DNA from: Paludibacteraceae bacterium
Lineage (GTDB): Bacteria; Bacteroidota; Bacteroidia; Bacteroidales; Paludibacteraceae
Assembly: GCA_024400275.1 (NCBI GenBank)
Contig: JAKSMY010000038.1
Span: 1 to 19,315 of the forward strand
Direction: 5' to 3'
DNA length: 19,315 nucleotides
The position numbers and the translations under genes are program-made. The stretch's first letter is position 1. Each line of letters opens with the position of its first letter. This document shows positions 6,932 through 13,672 of the stretch, piece after piece. The notes under the pieces are model-generated. The model was not told the DNA's origin and ran no database searches. It saw only the letters and a list, made by a program, of their open reading frames with translations.

Positions 6932-7486
6932 TTACAATGCCACTCTTCCCATCATACCACGAGGAGAGAAAAGTGCTTTAAACCACGACAAATCCGGTTT
7001 GGATTTGATAAAGTCCAAAAAAGACTTTTGCACCTTGGCACAAAGTTTAGTATATTCTTCTTCAGAAAACTGATTCTTCGCTCCCTCAACATAATCAAGG
7101 AAAACAGATGGCGTTTCTATACTACGTAACATCTTACCAATGGCTTCACTGGGCATCTCACCATCCTCATACTTGCGATATTGGTTAATGCCTAAGCCCA
7201 ACACCTCGGACATCTTAGCTGCTGATAAGCCGTAACGCACACGAGTAGATTGCAATTCCTTAGGAGATGGAATACCATGCTTGGCACGATACTGACAATA
7301 AACCCGCTCCAGATTGTCAAAATCCATCGCGTCCGTAGTAAACGCCATACCAGTCTCTGCATCCGTGTAATTATAATGCTGATAGGCATACGTCTCACCA
7401 CGATACGTAAACGTCTCATCAACCACTTGCAAATGTGCCAGTCCGTGACTAAGAGGACTATCAATTATTTTAGGATATGTTTTCAT
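6932..7486 (-). CDS. HTH antitoxin of MqsRA-like pair
   Basis: 184 residues from ATG 7486, which lies 2 nt after the toxin stop. A longer start at 7543 would overlap the toxin and is rejected. Residues 75-125 form a helix-turn-helix of the MqsA/YgiT C-terminal type: PSPKELQSTRVRYGLS, then EVLGLGINQYRKYEDGEMPS, where a helix-turn-helix is followed by a YE-x-G turn. The N-terminal 70 residues occupy the place where MqsA has its zinc-binding toxin-neutralising domain, but only one Cys is present, so the CxxC zinc sites are missing. It should neutralise the neighbouring toxin and autorepress the operon by binding the promoter at 7869-7900. The family assignment is from motif memory. Confidence 0.7.
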   Translation of the reverse strand: MKTYPKIIDSPLSHGLAHLQVVDETFTYRGETYAYQHYNYTDAETGMAFTTDAMDFDNLERVYCQYRAKHGIPSPKELQSTRVRYGLSAAKMSEVLGLGINQYRKYEDGEMPSEAIGKMLRSIETPSVFLDYVEGAKNQFSEEEYTKLCAKVQKSFLDFIKSKPDLSWFKALFSPRGMMGRVAL

Positions 7487-7488
7487 AA

Positions 7489-7842
7489 TTATTTCTTGTA
7501 TGGATATTTGATAGGGAACTCCGCTATATGAAATGATATACAAATGGCTTGTTTATCAGGTAAACCATAAGCAATCTTAATATAAACCTCTTGTTCTTTA
7601 ACATCTTTACCAAAAACCCATAAGTCACCTAAACTATTGAGCATATTACGAATCGGTCCTTCGGCGTAGTCCGTAACTTGAATAGTTTTAATTACCTCTA
7701 AACGCTCATCACGAGTAATCGGTAAGTCGGCTAACGTCTGCAAGTTCTTTGGGCGATCATCAAAAAAGATAACATCAAACACTTTCACTTTCTCATGAAA
7801 ACCATCCAAAAACTTCTGAATTTCCTGTAAAGTTGCTATCAT
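7489..7842 (-). CDS. MqsR-like toxin (type II toxin-antitoxin)
   Basis: 117 residues. The C-terminal half matches the layout of MqsR-family mRNA interferases: VTDYAEGP, then GDLWVFGKDVKEQEVYIKI, then ICISFHIAEFPIKYPYK. MqsR proteins cleave mRNA, preferably at GCU sites, with a RelE-like fold; I infer the activity from the family and cannot assign catalytic residues reliably. The toxin gene comes first and the antitoxin second, the order of mqsRA and the reverse of most type II pairs. The start ATG 7842 lies about 20 nt after the expected transcription start of the promoter at 7869-7900. Confidence 0.7.
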   Translation of the reverse strand: MIATLQEIQKFLDGFHEKVKVFDVIFFDDRPKNLQTLADLPITRDERLEVIKTIQVTDYAEGPIRNMLNSLGDLWVFGKDVKEQEVYIKIAYGLPDKQAICISFHIAEFPIKYPYKK

Positions 7843-7868
7843 ATTCGCTTGATTAACGATTTCGACTG

Positions 7869-7900
7869 CAAAATTACATCAAAAAATCGAAATATGCAAA
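7869..7900 (-). promoter_or_regulatory. Promoter of MqsR-like toxin-antitoxin operon
   Basis: Minus strand TTTG (7900-7897), 20-nt spacer, TAATTTTG (7876-7869). Confidence 0.85.
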
Positions 7901-8126
7901 TTTTTCCAACTAAAAAGTTGAAAAATTACACTTTTTTAATAGAAGTACATCATGTCAAAGATCATTTTGGGTTAATTTATAGTCCCACCCAAAGAGACTA
8001 AATGTTGCTTCTACTCCCGTTCTACCCCCGTTAAGGTCTCGCTCTACTACCGCTATACTACCGCTGCGCGTTCGGCAACAAATGCCTCCGCTTTCCCCAA
8101 AAGGCAAGCCTTTTAGGGTCTCCTAT
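7901..8126. other. Intergenic stretch without gene
   Basis: It contains ATGTCAAAGATC (7952-7963), the 12-mer GTTGCTTCTACT (8004-8015) shared with the terminator hairpin at 6881-6912, C/T-rich sequence, and an AAAAGG-CAAG-CCTTTT hairpin (8098-8113). No reading frame looks coding. Confidence 0.5.
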
Positions 8127-8188
8127 ATTGAGTTACACGCATAAAAAAAGCGGTAACTCAATGTAGTCATTGGATTTTACCGCTAAAA
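8127..8188 (-). terminator. Intrinsic terminator inside a 62-bp repeated element, copy 2
   Basis: Same sequence as 2054-2115 with one change (G to T in the loop region). On the minus strand AGCGGTAA and TTACCGCT pair and are followed by T7. It starts 27 nt after the stop of the DUF2442-type gene. Confidence 0.75.
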
Positions 8189-8215
8189 AAAATACTATAT
8201 CTTGATTATCGTACC

Positions 8216-8464
8216 TTACATTGGACAGACACTTAATACATCCTTAATAGAATAAATTTTACTCATACTATCAAATGTAAAAAATTGATCATCAAGTATC
8301 ATCCAACTATCACGTTTCTTCAAGCTTAAAGATTGAATATCAGGAAAAGCAGACACAGGAACAATCACTTCACGGCCGTCAGTTAAATAAACTGCCATCC
8401 GACCTCTTTTCTCCATGAAATCAAGTTTCTTAATTCCAAGCGTTGTATCTTTGTACTTGCACAT
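8216..8464 (-). CDS. DUF2442-type small protein
   Basis: 82 residues. The central part, VYLTDGREVIVPVSAFPDIQ, followed by a Lys-rich turn and SWMILDDQFFTFDSM, has the DUF2442 pattern (a strand with L-x-DGR, then a hydrophobic-P-x-x-x-FP, then W-x-I). DUF2442 genes commonly sit next to DUF4160 genes, and the pair is often regarded as toxin-antitoxin-like; this comes from recall and the biochemical role is not established. It starts 1 nt after the stop of the DUF4160-type gene, so the two are translationally coupled. The 62-bp terminator element follows. Confidence 0.65.
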   Translation of the reverse strand: MCKYKDTTLGIKKLDFMEKRGRMAVYLTDGREVIVPVSAFPDIQSLSLKKRDSWMILDDQFFTFDSMSKIYSIKDVLSVCPM

Positions 8465-8465
8465 A

Positions 8466-8768
8466 TTACTTAAATTTTAATATTCTAACTTTTTCTCCAT
8501 TGAATATTTTAGATAATTGACTTTCTATCGTATCTATGTTCTCATTTATAGCACGTAATACTATCTGTTCATCAGAAGCATTCAACTTAGACCAATCAAT
8601 TTCTATACATCGCTTACCCTCTTTTTCAATCCATATTTTTGCAACCACATCTCCACGTCTCTTTCGCTTCATTTTTCCGGGAAGCACAACATGAATATGC
8701 CTACGTTCAAATTGGTCCGTCGGAAAAGCCGCCAAAATAAAATTCAATATGAATGCTAATTTCCCCAC
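8466..8768 (-). CDS. DUF4160-type small protein
   Basis: About 100 residues if translation starts at GTG 8768. The motif RRHIHVVLP, then GDVVAKIWIEKEG, is typical of DUF4160 proteins (H-(F/I)-HV near the N-terminus followed by an AKIW strand). The C-terminal helix contains NENIDTIESQLSKIFNGEKV. A longer frame with ATG 8816 exists, but its first 12 codons lie on the promoter at 8786-8817, so transcripts starting near 8780 could not use it. TTG 8747 is another possible start. The next gene (8464) follows after 1 nt. Function unknown; a toxin-antitoxin-like partner role is likely from context. Confidence 0.6.
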   Translation of the reverse strand: MGKLAFILNFILAAFPTDQFERRHIHVVLPGKMKRKRRGDVVAKIWIEKEGKRCIEIDWSKLNASDEQIVLRAINENIDTIESQLSKIFNGEKVRILKFK

Positions 8769-8785
8769 TTTGCAGTTTTGTGCTG

Positions 8786-8817
8786 CAAAAGTACAAAAAA
8801 ATTTTGACATACGCAAA
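8786..8817 (-). promoter_or_regulatory. Promoter of DUF4160/DUF2442 cassette
   Basis: Minus strand TTTG (8817-8814), 20-nt spacer, TACTTTTG (8793-8786). It decides against the ATG start at 8816. Confidence 0.85.
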
Positions 8818-8905
8818 TTTTTTCAACGGAAAATAGAGACTGTAGCATGAAAAACGCTTTTTAAACAGTAAAATCCAAACATTTCAAAGATCGCACGTAT
8901 ATACA

Positions 8906-9290
8906 CAAAAGAAAAGCGGGACTACTATTCGTTGCTAGTTCCGCTATCTGAGGCCTTCGCATTGCCTATTGTACTGAACAAGCAACACGAGTCCACGCTG
9001 AATATATTTTTATATACGCGCGTTCCTTATAATATATATAATAAGACGCAGGATAAAAATATACCCCTGGGACATCCAGTTGCCATGCCTTGGTACAATA
9101 TCTATGAAATTTGCGAAGTTTCAGACAGCCAAAACAGAGCGATAAGACGCCTTCTATATGTGTGCTCTAACAAGTTAGAGCTGCCCCCCGCCTTTCGGGA
9201 ATAAAACGAGAGAGACACTTCCTCCCACCCTCAGCGTGGACGCTTGCATCAGGTTGCGAGACAGTTTAGACCCCGTGTGCAAACCTTTTG
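8906..9290 (-). ncRNA. Candidate structured non-coding RNA, about 385 nt
   Basis: A complete transcription unit without a credible ORF: promoter at 9327-9296, then about 385 nt, then an intrinsic terminator (AGCGGAACTA paired with TAGTCCCGCT with one mismatch, 8945-8915, followed by a T-rich TTTTCTTTT). Near the 5' end TCAGCGTGGAC (9231-9241 on plus) pairs perfectly over 11 bp with GTCCACGCTGA (8991-9001), extended by CAAGC/GCTTG (8979-8983 with 9242-9246), which closes a large domain. Inside is GCTCTAA-CAAG-TTAGAGC (9164-9181; CUUG tetraloop in the RNA) and two copies of ATAAGACGC (plus strand; one near 9142, one near 9043). It has none of the conserved blocks I know for RNase P, tmRNA or SRP RNA. 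Role unknown. Confidence 0.6.
8915..8945 (-). terminator. Terminator of the structured RNA
   Basis: A 10-bp stem with one A-C mismatch, loop of 11 nt and a T-rich tail on the minus strand (TTTTCTTTT). Confidence 0.7.
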
Positions 9291-9295
9291 CGCTG

Positions 9296-9327
9296 CAAAA
9301 GTACAAAAAGTTTTTGATATACGCAAA
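9296..9327 (-). promoter_or_regulatory. Promoter of the structured RNA
   Basis: Minus strand TTTG (9327-9324), 20-nt spacer, TACTTTTG (9303-9296). It is divergent from the queA promoter 79 bp away. Confidence 0.85.
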
Positions 9328-9405
9328 CATTTTTTGAAAAAAATGCGTTTTTTGGGGGAATAAGAGTTCTTTCTCCCTACAGTTGACAGTTAAAAACTAA
9401 AAAAA

Positions 9406-9437
9406 TTTGCGTATATGCATTTTTTTTTGTACCTTTG
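9406..9437 (+). promoter_or_regulatory. Promoter of queA-tatD
   Basis: TTTG (9406-9409), 20-nt spacer, TACCTTTG (9430-9437). It shows that the earlier in-frame ATG at 9435 lies inside the promoter and cannot be the start. Confidence 0.85.
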
Positions 9438-9467
9438 CATTGTATATCGTTTAGCGAACATCAAACT

Positions 9468-10703
9468 ATGCTGAATATCAATGACTATAACTATCCTCTG
9501 ACCGACGAACGGATTGCCAAATACCCCCTCGCCAAACGTGACCACAGCAAACTGCTGGTCTATAGAAACGGACAAGTGAGCGAAGACCTGTTTTACAACA
9601 TAGGAGATTATATACCTGCCCACTCACTCCTTATATATAATAACACGCGCGTGATTCAAGCCCGGTTAATCTTCCACAAAGAATCCGGCGCACGTATCGA
9701 GGTTTTCTGTCTCGAACCCATCACACCGCACGACTACGCCCTCTCGCTGGGCAGTACAGACGGTTGCACATGGAAATGCATGATAGGCAATCTCAAAAAA
9801 TGGAAAGAGGGCAAACTCACTATCCAACTCCCCAATTCACCAACTCCCCCTTACAGAGGGGGCAGGGGGGTGTCCCCCGTCACCCTGACAGCCGAACGGC
9901 TGTCCACCACCGGCAATACCCACGAAGTACGTTTTACATGGGACAACCCCACTCTCTCCTTCGCCGAGATATTGGACGCTATGGGCGAACTGCCTATTCC
10001 TCCCTATCTGAACCGCGCCAGCGAGGAAAGCGACAAAACGACTTACCAGACCGTCTATTCCAAGATTAAGGGCAGCGTGGCAGCACCTACCGCAGGACTG
10101 CACTTTACAGATGCCGTATTAGACAACCTACGGGGACGGGGTGTCCAAATGAGCGAAGTGACCCTTCACGTGGGTGCAGGCACCTTCCAACCCGTCAAGA
10201 CCGAAGATGCCAACCAACATACTATGCACACGGAAATAATTGCCGTGCCGCGCAAAGCGATTGAAGACATACGAGACAACGTGGGCCATATCGTGGCAGT
10301 CGGGACAACCAGCATGCGAACACTTGAGTCGCTCTACTTTATTGGGGCACAATGCACAATGCACAATGCACAATGTATGGGCAATATACACGTAGGGCAG
10401 TTTGAACCCTACGAAGGCGAATATACATTAACAACAGCGGAGGCCATGACGGCTATCCTTGACTATTTAGATGCCAACCGACAAGATACACTTCATGCCG
10501 AAACGCAGATTATGATTAAACCCGGGTATGAGTTTCACGTTGTAGATCAACTGATAACGAATTTTCACCAACCCAAATCGACGTTATTGCTATTAGTGAG
10601 TGCCTTCGTGAAAGGCGACTGGCATACGATTTATGACTATGCCCTGTCTCACGACTTCCGTTTTCTCAGTTACGGCGACAGCAGTATATTATACAGAAAA
10701 TGA
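9468..10703 (+). CDS. queA: S-adenosylmethionine:tRNA ribosyltransferase-isomerase
   Basis: QueA transfers the ribosyl moiety of SAM to preQ1 in tRNA to form epoxyqueuosine, a step of queuosine synthesis in the cytoplasm. Conserved blocks are present in order: YPLAKRDHSKLLV (about 19-31), NNTRVIQARL (58-67), AAPTAGLHFT (205-214), LHVGAGTFQPV (233-243), HTMHTE (251-256), VGTTSMRTLES (278-288) and LITNFHQPKSTLLLLVSAF near the C-terminus. The protein has 411 residues, longer than E. coli QueA (356). Part of the excess is two insertions coded by dispersed repeats: NSPTPPYRGGRGVSP (about 123-137) and GAQCTMHNAQCM (about 293-304). ATG 9468 is chosen because 9435 lies in the promoter. The stop overlaps tatD by 4 nt (ATGA). 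Confidence 0.95.
   Translation: MLNINDYNYPLTDERIAKYPLAKRDHSKLLVYRNGQVSEDLFYNIGDYIPAHSLLIYNNTRVIQARLIFHKESGARIEVFCLEPITPHDYALSLGSTDGCTWKCMIGNLKKWKEGKLTIQLPNSPTPPYRGGRGVSPVTLTAERLSTTGNTHEVRFTWDNPTLSFAEILDAMGELPIPPYLNRASEESDKTTYQTVYSKIKGSVAAPTAGLHFTDAVLDNLRGRGVQMSEVTLHVGAGTFQPVKTEDANQHTMHTEIIAVPRKAIEDIRDNVGHIVAVGTTSMRTLESLYFIGAQCTMHNAQCMGNIHVGQFEPYEGEYTLTTAEAMTAILDYLDANRQDTLHAETQIMIKPGYEFHVVDQLITNFHQPKSTLLLLVSAFVKGDWHTIYDYALSHDFRFLSYGDSSILYRK
9844..9873 (+). repeat. C/G-run dispersed repeat inside queA
   Basis: CTCCCCCTTACAGAGGGGGC then AGGGGGGTGT. It is the same element as the intergenic copy at 3211-3246 (minus strand), here read in frame as part of QueA. Confidence 0.75.
10347..10374 (+). 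repeat. Tandem 7-bp repeat GCACAAT x4 inside queA
   Basis: Four exact GCACAAT units, translated AQCTMHNAQC. The same repeat family lies at 1972-2032 in non-coding DNA. With a 7-bp unit, a change in unit number other than a multiple of three would shift the queA frame. Confidence 0.9.
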
Positions 10704-11566
10704 TTGATACCCACGCACATATAGACGACGAACAGTACCAAGACAACTTGGACGAATTTATCCGTACACAGCAAGAAGCCGGAGTAGAGGCTATTCTCGT
10801 TCCCGGAGTAGATGAGACGAACATAGAGGCGGTTTGGCAGGTGTGCCAACAATATCCGGGCTACCTGTATCCGGCTATTGGTCTGCACCCCGAGAATGTG
10901 GGCACACAATGGCAAGACCAACTCGCCGCAATCCACACTCAACTCTACACGGCTGCGTCCTCCAAACTAAAATATACTGCCATCGGCGAAATAGGTCTTG
11001 ATTATCATTTCGACACCACCTACAAAGCCGAGCAACAAGCCGCCCTGAGGCAACAACTGACTTGGGCGATGGATTTGGATTTGCCGGTTATGCTGCACGT
11101 TCGCGATGCCACCGAAGATGCCCTTACTATCCTTAAAGAATACACCAACCCCACCATCAATTCATCAATAGCCACGAATGTGGCGCATCAATTCATCAAT
11201 AGCCACGAATATGGCGCATCAATCCATCATTCTCCACGCCTGCGTGGAGTGATGCACTGCTGGAGTGGCAGCGAGGAAGTGGCACGGCAGATAGTGGACA
11301 TGGGACTATATTTGGGCATCGGGGGCATTATCACGTTCAAAAACTGCAAACTGCGGGAACATTTGTCGTCTATTCCGTTGGAACGACTCGTCCTGGAGAC
11401 CGATGCGCCTTATATGGCACCTGTTCCGCACCGCGGCGAACGGAACGAAAGCCGGTGGATAGCGTATGTAATGGAAGAGTTGAGCCGTATCTACGGCGTT
11501 ACTCCTGCCGAGATAGACCGTATCACCACCCAAAACGCAAAAACGCTGTTTGGAATAAAAATATAA
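10700..11566 (+). CDS. tatD: TatD-family metal-dependent DNase/hydrolase
   Basis: 288 residues with the TIM-barrel amidohydrolase-like metal ligands in order: D3-x-H5-x-H7 (MIDTHAHID), E97 in IGEIGLDYHF, H133 in VMLHVRD, H186 in VMHCWSG and D235 in VLETDAPY. Family members act as Mg-dependent 3'-5' exonucleases or deoxyribonucleases and may take part in DNA repair or RNA turnover; which applies here is not visible. It overlaps queA by ATGA and is probably translationally coupled to it. Residues of about 150-178, between ILKEY and RLRGVMHCWSG, are an extra segment coded by a 31-bp tandem repeat, where relatives normally pass directly from strand to strand. No terminator follows before the tRNA promoter at 11583. 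Confidence 0.9.
   Translation: MIDTHAHIDDEQYQDNLDEFIRTQQEAGVEAILVPGVDETNIEAVWQVCQQYPGYLYPAIGLHPENVGTQWQDQLAAIHTQLYTAASSKLKYTAIGEIGLDYHFDTTYKAEQQAALRQQLTWAMDLDLPVMLHVRDATEDALTILKEYTNPTINSSIATNVAHQFINSHEYGASIHHSPRLRGVMHCWSGSEEVARQIVDMGLYLGIGGIITFKNCKLREHLSSIPLERLVLETDAPYMAPVPHRGERNESRWIAYVMEELSRIYGVTPAEIDRITTQNAKTLFGIKI
11155..11230 (+). repeat. 31-bp tandem repeat inside tatD
   Basis: Two 31-bp units (11155-11185, 11186-11216) starting CATCAATTCATCAATAGCCA and differing at one base, then a partial third unit. 31 is not a multiple of 3, so the units are read in different frames (INSSIATNVAH, then FINSHEYGAS). Confidence 0.9.
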
Positions 11567-11582
11567 AAAAAACGCCTGAAAA

Positions 11583-11614
11583 TTTGGTGGTTTCATATTT
11601 TTTTTGTAATTTTG
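11583..11614 (+). promoter_or_regulatory. Promoter of tRNA-Ser (and probably exbB operon)
   Basis: TTTG (11583-11586), 20-nt spacer, TAATTTTG (11607-11614). No second promoter is visible between the tRNA and exbB. Confidence 0.85.
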
Positions 11615-11639
11615 CAGGTCCTTACGGTAAAAAGGGATT

Positions 11640-11727
11640 GGAGAGATGCTCGAGTGGTTGAAGAGGCACGCCTGGAAAGCGTGTAAACTCCAAAAGGGTT
11701 TCCGGGGTTCGAATCCCCGTCTCTCCG
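11640..11727 (+). tRNA. tRNA-Ser(GGA)
   Basis: An 88-nt class II tRNA. Acceptor arms are GGAGAGA and TCTCTCC with G discriminator, the anticodon stem is CACGC/GCGTG with loop CTGGAAA (anticodon GGA at 11674-11676), there is a long variable arm, and the T arm is CGGGG-TTCGAAT-CCCCG. CCA is not encoded (CAA follows). Confidence 0.95.
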
Positions 11728-11770
11728 CAAAGAAAACTTAAATTAACTCAATAACAAAAATCCATTTACA

Positions 11771-12595
11771 ATGAAAAAAGTATTTGCAACCCTCACGGTG
11801 CTGGCAATGCTGACCTTTGGTAGTGTTGCCGTTATGGCTCAGGAAGAGACACAAGCTGCTCCTGAAGCAACAGAACAAGTTCAAGAAGAAACAACAGAAG
11901 CTGAAGCTCCTGCCGCTGAAGAAGTAGCCGCAGAAGAGACCGCAGAAGACGGTGGTCTTGTAGCTCTGCACAAAACATTGAAGACGAAATTTATTGAAGG
12001 TGGTGCCGGCTTTATGGCTGCTACCTTGCTCTGCTTGGTATTCGGTTTGGCTCTGTGTATCGAGCGTATTATCTACTTGAGTTTGAGCAAGACCAACACA
12101 AAAGCCTTGTTGACTGACATTGAGAAAGCTCTGAATGAACAAGGTTTGGAAGCTGCTTTGGAGGTTTGCCGCAATACACGCGGTCCTGTAGCCAGCATTT
12201 TCTATCAAGGTTTGAGCCGTTACAACGAAGGCGTTGACGTAGTAGAAAAAACCGTTGCTTCCTACGGTGGTGTTCAACTTGGTCTGTTGGAGAAGAACCT
12301 CAGCTGGATTTCCCTGTTTATCTCTATCGCTCCGTCGTTAGGATTCTTGGGAACCATCATCGGTATGATTGAGGCATTTGATAAGATTCAACAAGTAGGT
12401 GATATCTCAGCCACCGTTGTTGCCGGCGGTATCAAAGTCGCCCTGTTGACCACACTGCTCGGTTTGATTATCGCCATTATTCTGCAATTATTCTACAACT
12501 ACATCCTGTCTGTTATCGAAGGATTGGTTAACGAAATGGAAGACAGTTCTATTTCTTTGTTAGACATCGTTGTTGAATACGACAAGAAAAAATAA
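11771..12595 (+). CDS. exbB: MotA/TolQ/ExbB proton channel protein
   Basis: 274 residues. The N-terminus is a signal sequence (MKKVFATLTVLAMLTFGSVA, then VMAQ) and an acidic, Ala/Glu/Pro-rich linker to about residue 60. Three membrane helices follow at about 80-98, 180-204 and 215-245, with the family motif APSLGFLGTIIGMIEAF at about 187-203. With ExbD it forms the inner-membrane channel that uses proton flow to energise TonB-dependent outer-membrane uptake; such systems are numerous in Bacteroidetes. The signal-plus-acidic-linker N-terminus is common in Bacteroidetes ExbB. It begins 43 nt after tRNA-Ser without a separate promoter. A membrane protein gene and two exbD genes follow in the same operon. 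Confidence 0.92.
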   Translation: MKKVFATLTVLAMLTFGSVAVMAQEETQAAPEATEQVQEETTEAEAPAAEEVAAEETAEDGGLVALHKTLKTKFIEGGAGFMAATLLCLVFGLALCIERIIYLSLSKTNTKALLTDIEKALNEQGLEAALEVCRNTRGPVASIFYQGLSRYNEGVDVVEKTVASYGGVQLGLLEKNLSWISLFISIAPSLGFLGTIIGMIEAFDKIQQVGDISATVVAGGIKVALLTTLLGLIIAIILQLFYNYILSVIEGLVNEMEDSSISLLDIVVEYDKKK

Positions 12596-12604
12596 GGACT
12601 AATT

Positions 12605-13084
12605 ATGAAAAACTATAAAATGATTCCAAAAGTAACCTTGTGGGTGTTGATGGGATTGGGCATCATCTTCTCGGTGCTGTTCTACATCGGCGGTTCAGAG
12701 GGTTCATTGGAGGTGGCAGGTGACTTCTTAGACATACCTTATTTCACCAATCTGTTTCTGACTTGGAACTATATATTGGTGTTCTTGGTAGTTCTTGTTA
12801 CGCTTGGCGTAGTTGTTTGGGAGTTCACCAAAACCTACAAGGTAGATAAGAAAAAAGCCATGAAAGGTCTGTATGTTGTTCTCGGTGCTATTGTACTTGT
12901 ATTGGTATGCTGGTACTTGGGAAGTCCTGAAGAGCTGAAAATCATCGGTTACGAGGGCACAGACAACGTAGGCAGTATGGCTCAGTTAACAGATGCTTGT
13001 ATTTATCTGACGTATATTCTGGTATTGGCAACAATAGTTGCTATGGTATGGGGTATCATCTATACCAAGAAATTAAGCAAGTAA
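12605..13084 (+). CDS. Four-helix membrane protein in ExbBD operon
   Basis: 159 residues with about four membrane helices (roughly 9-28, 51-72, 86-106 and 131-153) separated by short polar loops (KTYKVDKKKAMK; GSPEELKIIGYEGTD). It starts 9 nt after exbB and ends 5 nt before the first exbD. A protein of this kind between exbB and exbD is often seen in Bacteroidetes; I know no assigned function. From position it may be an accessory subunit of the proton channel. It lies in the inner membrane by prediction. Confidence 0.8.
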   Translation: MKNYKMIPKVTLWVLMGLGIIFSVLFYIGGSEGSLEVAGDFLDIPYFTNLFLTWNYILVFLVVLVTLGVVVWEFTKTYKVDKKKAMKGLYVVLGAIVLVLVCWYLGSPEELKIIGYEGTDNVGSMAQLTDACIYLTYILVLATIVAMVWGIIYTKKLSK

Positions 13085-13089
13085 TTATT

Positions 13090-13671
13090 ATGGCAAAGAA
13101 GATTCCACAAATAAATGCCAGCTCAATGGCGGATATCTCTTTCCTGCTGCTCATCTTCTTCCTTGTGACAACGTCTATGGATGTCAATCAGGGTTTGGCA
13201 CGTCGTCTGCCGGCTCCTATTCCTCCGGACCAAAAAGTGGAAGATACCGATATTAACAAGCGCAACCTGATGGTGGTTAAAATCAACTCCATGAACCAAT
13301 TGATGGTACAAGGTCAGTTGATGGATGTCAGACAGCTGAAAGAAGAAGCCAAAAAGTTCATTAAGAACGAGAATGATGCTGACTACTATCCGAAGCTCTT
13401 TGAAGAAGATTTCGGTGCTCCGTTTGGCACACTTAAATATACCAAAGAGCACGTTATCTCCGTTCAAAACGATGTAGATACCCAGTATCAGGCATACTTG
13501 AACGTTCAAAACGAACTGGTGGCTGCCTATAATGAACTGCGTGACGAATGTGCACGAAAATATTTCCACATGGGCTACAACGAATTGGACGAGGATACAC
13601 AAAAACGTATTCAAAAAATTTATCCTCAGAAGATTTCAGAGGCAGAACCTAAAAACTACGGAGGAAACTGA
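13090..13671 (+). CDS. exbD: ExbD/TolR-family biopolymer transport protein, first copy
   Basis: 193 residues from ATG 13090 (an upstream in-frame ATG at 12997 lies inside the previous gene). One N-terminal membrane helix, MADISFLLLIFFLVTTSMDV (about 13-32), carries the conserved proton-pathway Asp at residue 15. The rest is periplasmic, beginning with RRLPAPIPPDQ, and includes a Gln/Asn-rich helix around residues 115-150 that makes it longer than classical ExbD (about 140). It partners ExbB in energising TonB. The next exbD starts 1 nt after its stop. Confidence 0.9.
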   Translation: MAKKIPQINASSMADISFLLLIFFLVTTSMDVNQGLARRLPAPIPPDQKVEDTDINKRNLMVVKINSMNQLMVQGQLMDVRQLKEEAKKFIKNENDADYYPKLFEEDFGAPFGTLKYTKEHVISVQNDVDTQYQAYLNVQNELVAAYNELRDECARKYFHMGYNELDEDTQKRIQKIYPQKISEAEPKNYGGN

Positions 13672-13672
13672 T

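Noticed and set aside
8769..8816. ATG 8816 start for the DUF4160-type gene
   Set aside because: The codons lie on the promoter boxes; a start downstream of about 8780 is required.
8932..9204. 90-codon plus-strand ORF
   Set aside because: Lies antisense to the structured RNA unit, has no promoter, and composition is not protein-like.
8906..9290. RNase P RNA, tmRNA or SRP RNA
   Set aside because: The conserved blocks I know (GAGGAAAGTCC-type, tRNA-like ends with CCA, GGAAGGAAGCAGC-type) are absent; it keeps an unnamed ncRNA call.
9435..9467. ATG 9435 start for queA
   Set aside because: Inside the -7 box; homologous sequence begins at ATG 9468.
11155..11230. CRISPR-like repeats
   Set aside because: Tandem units without spacers, inside the tatD coding frame; no cas genes.
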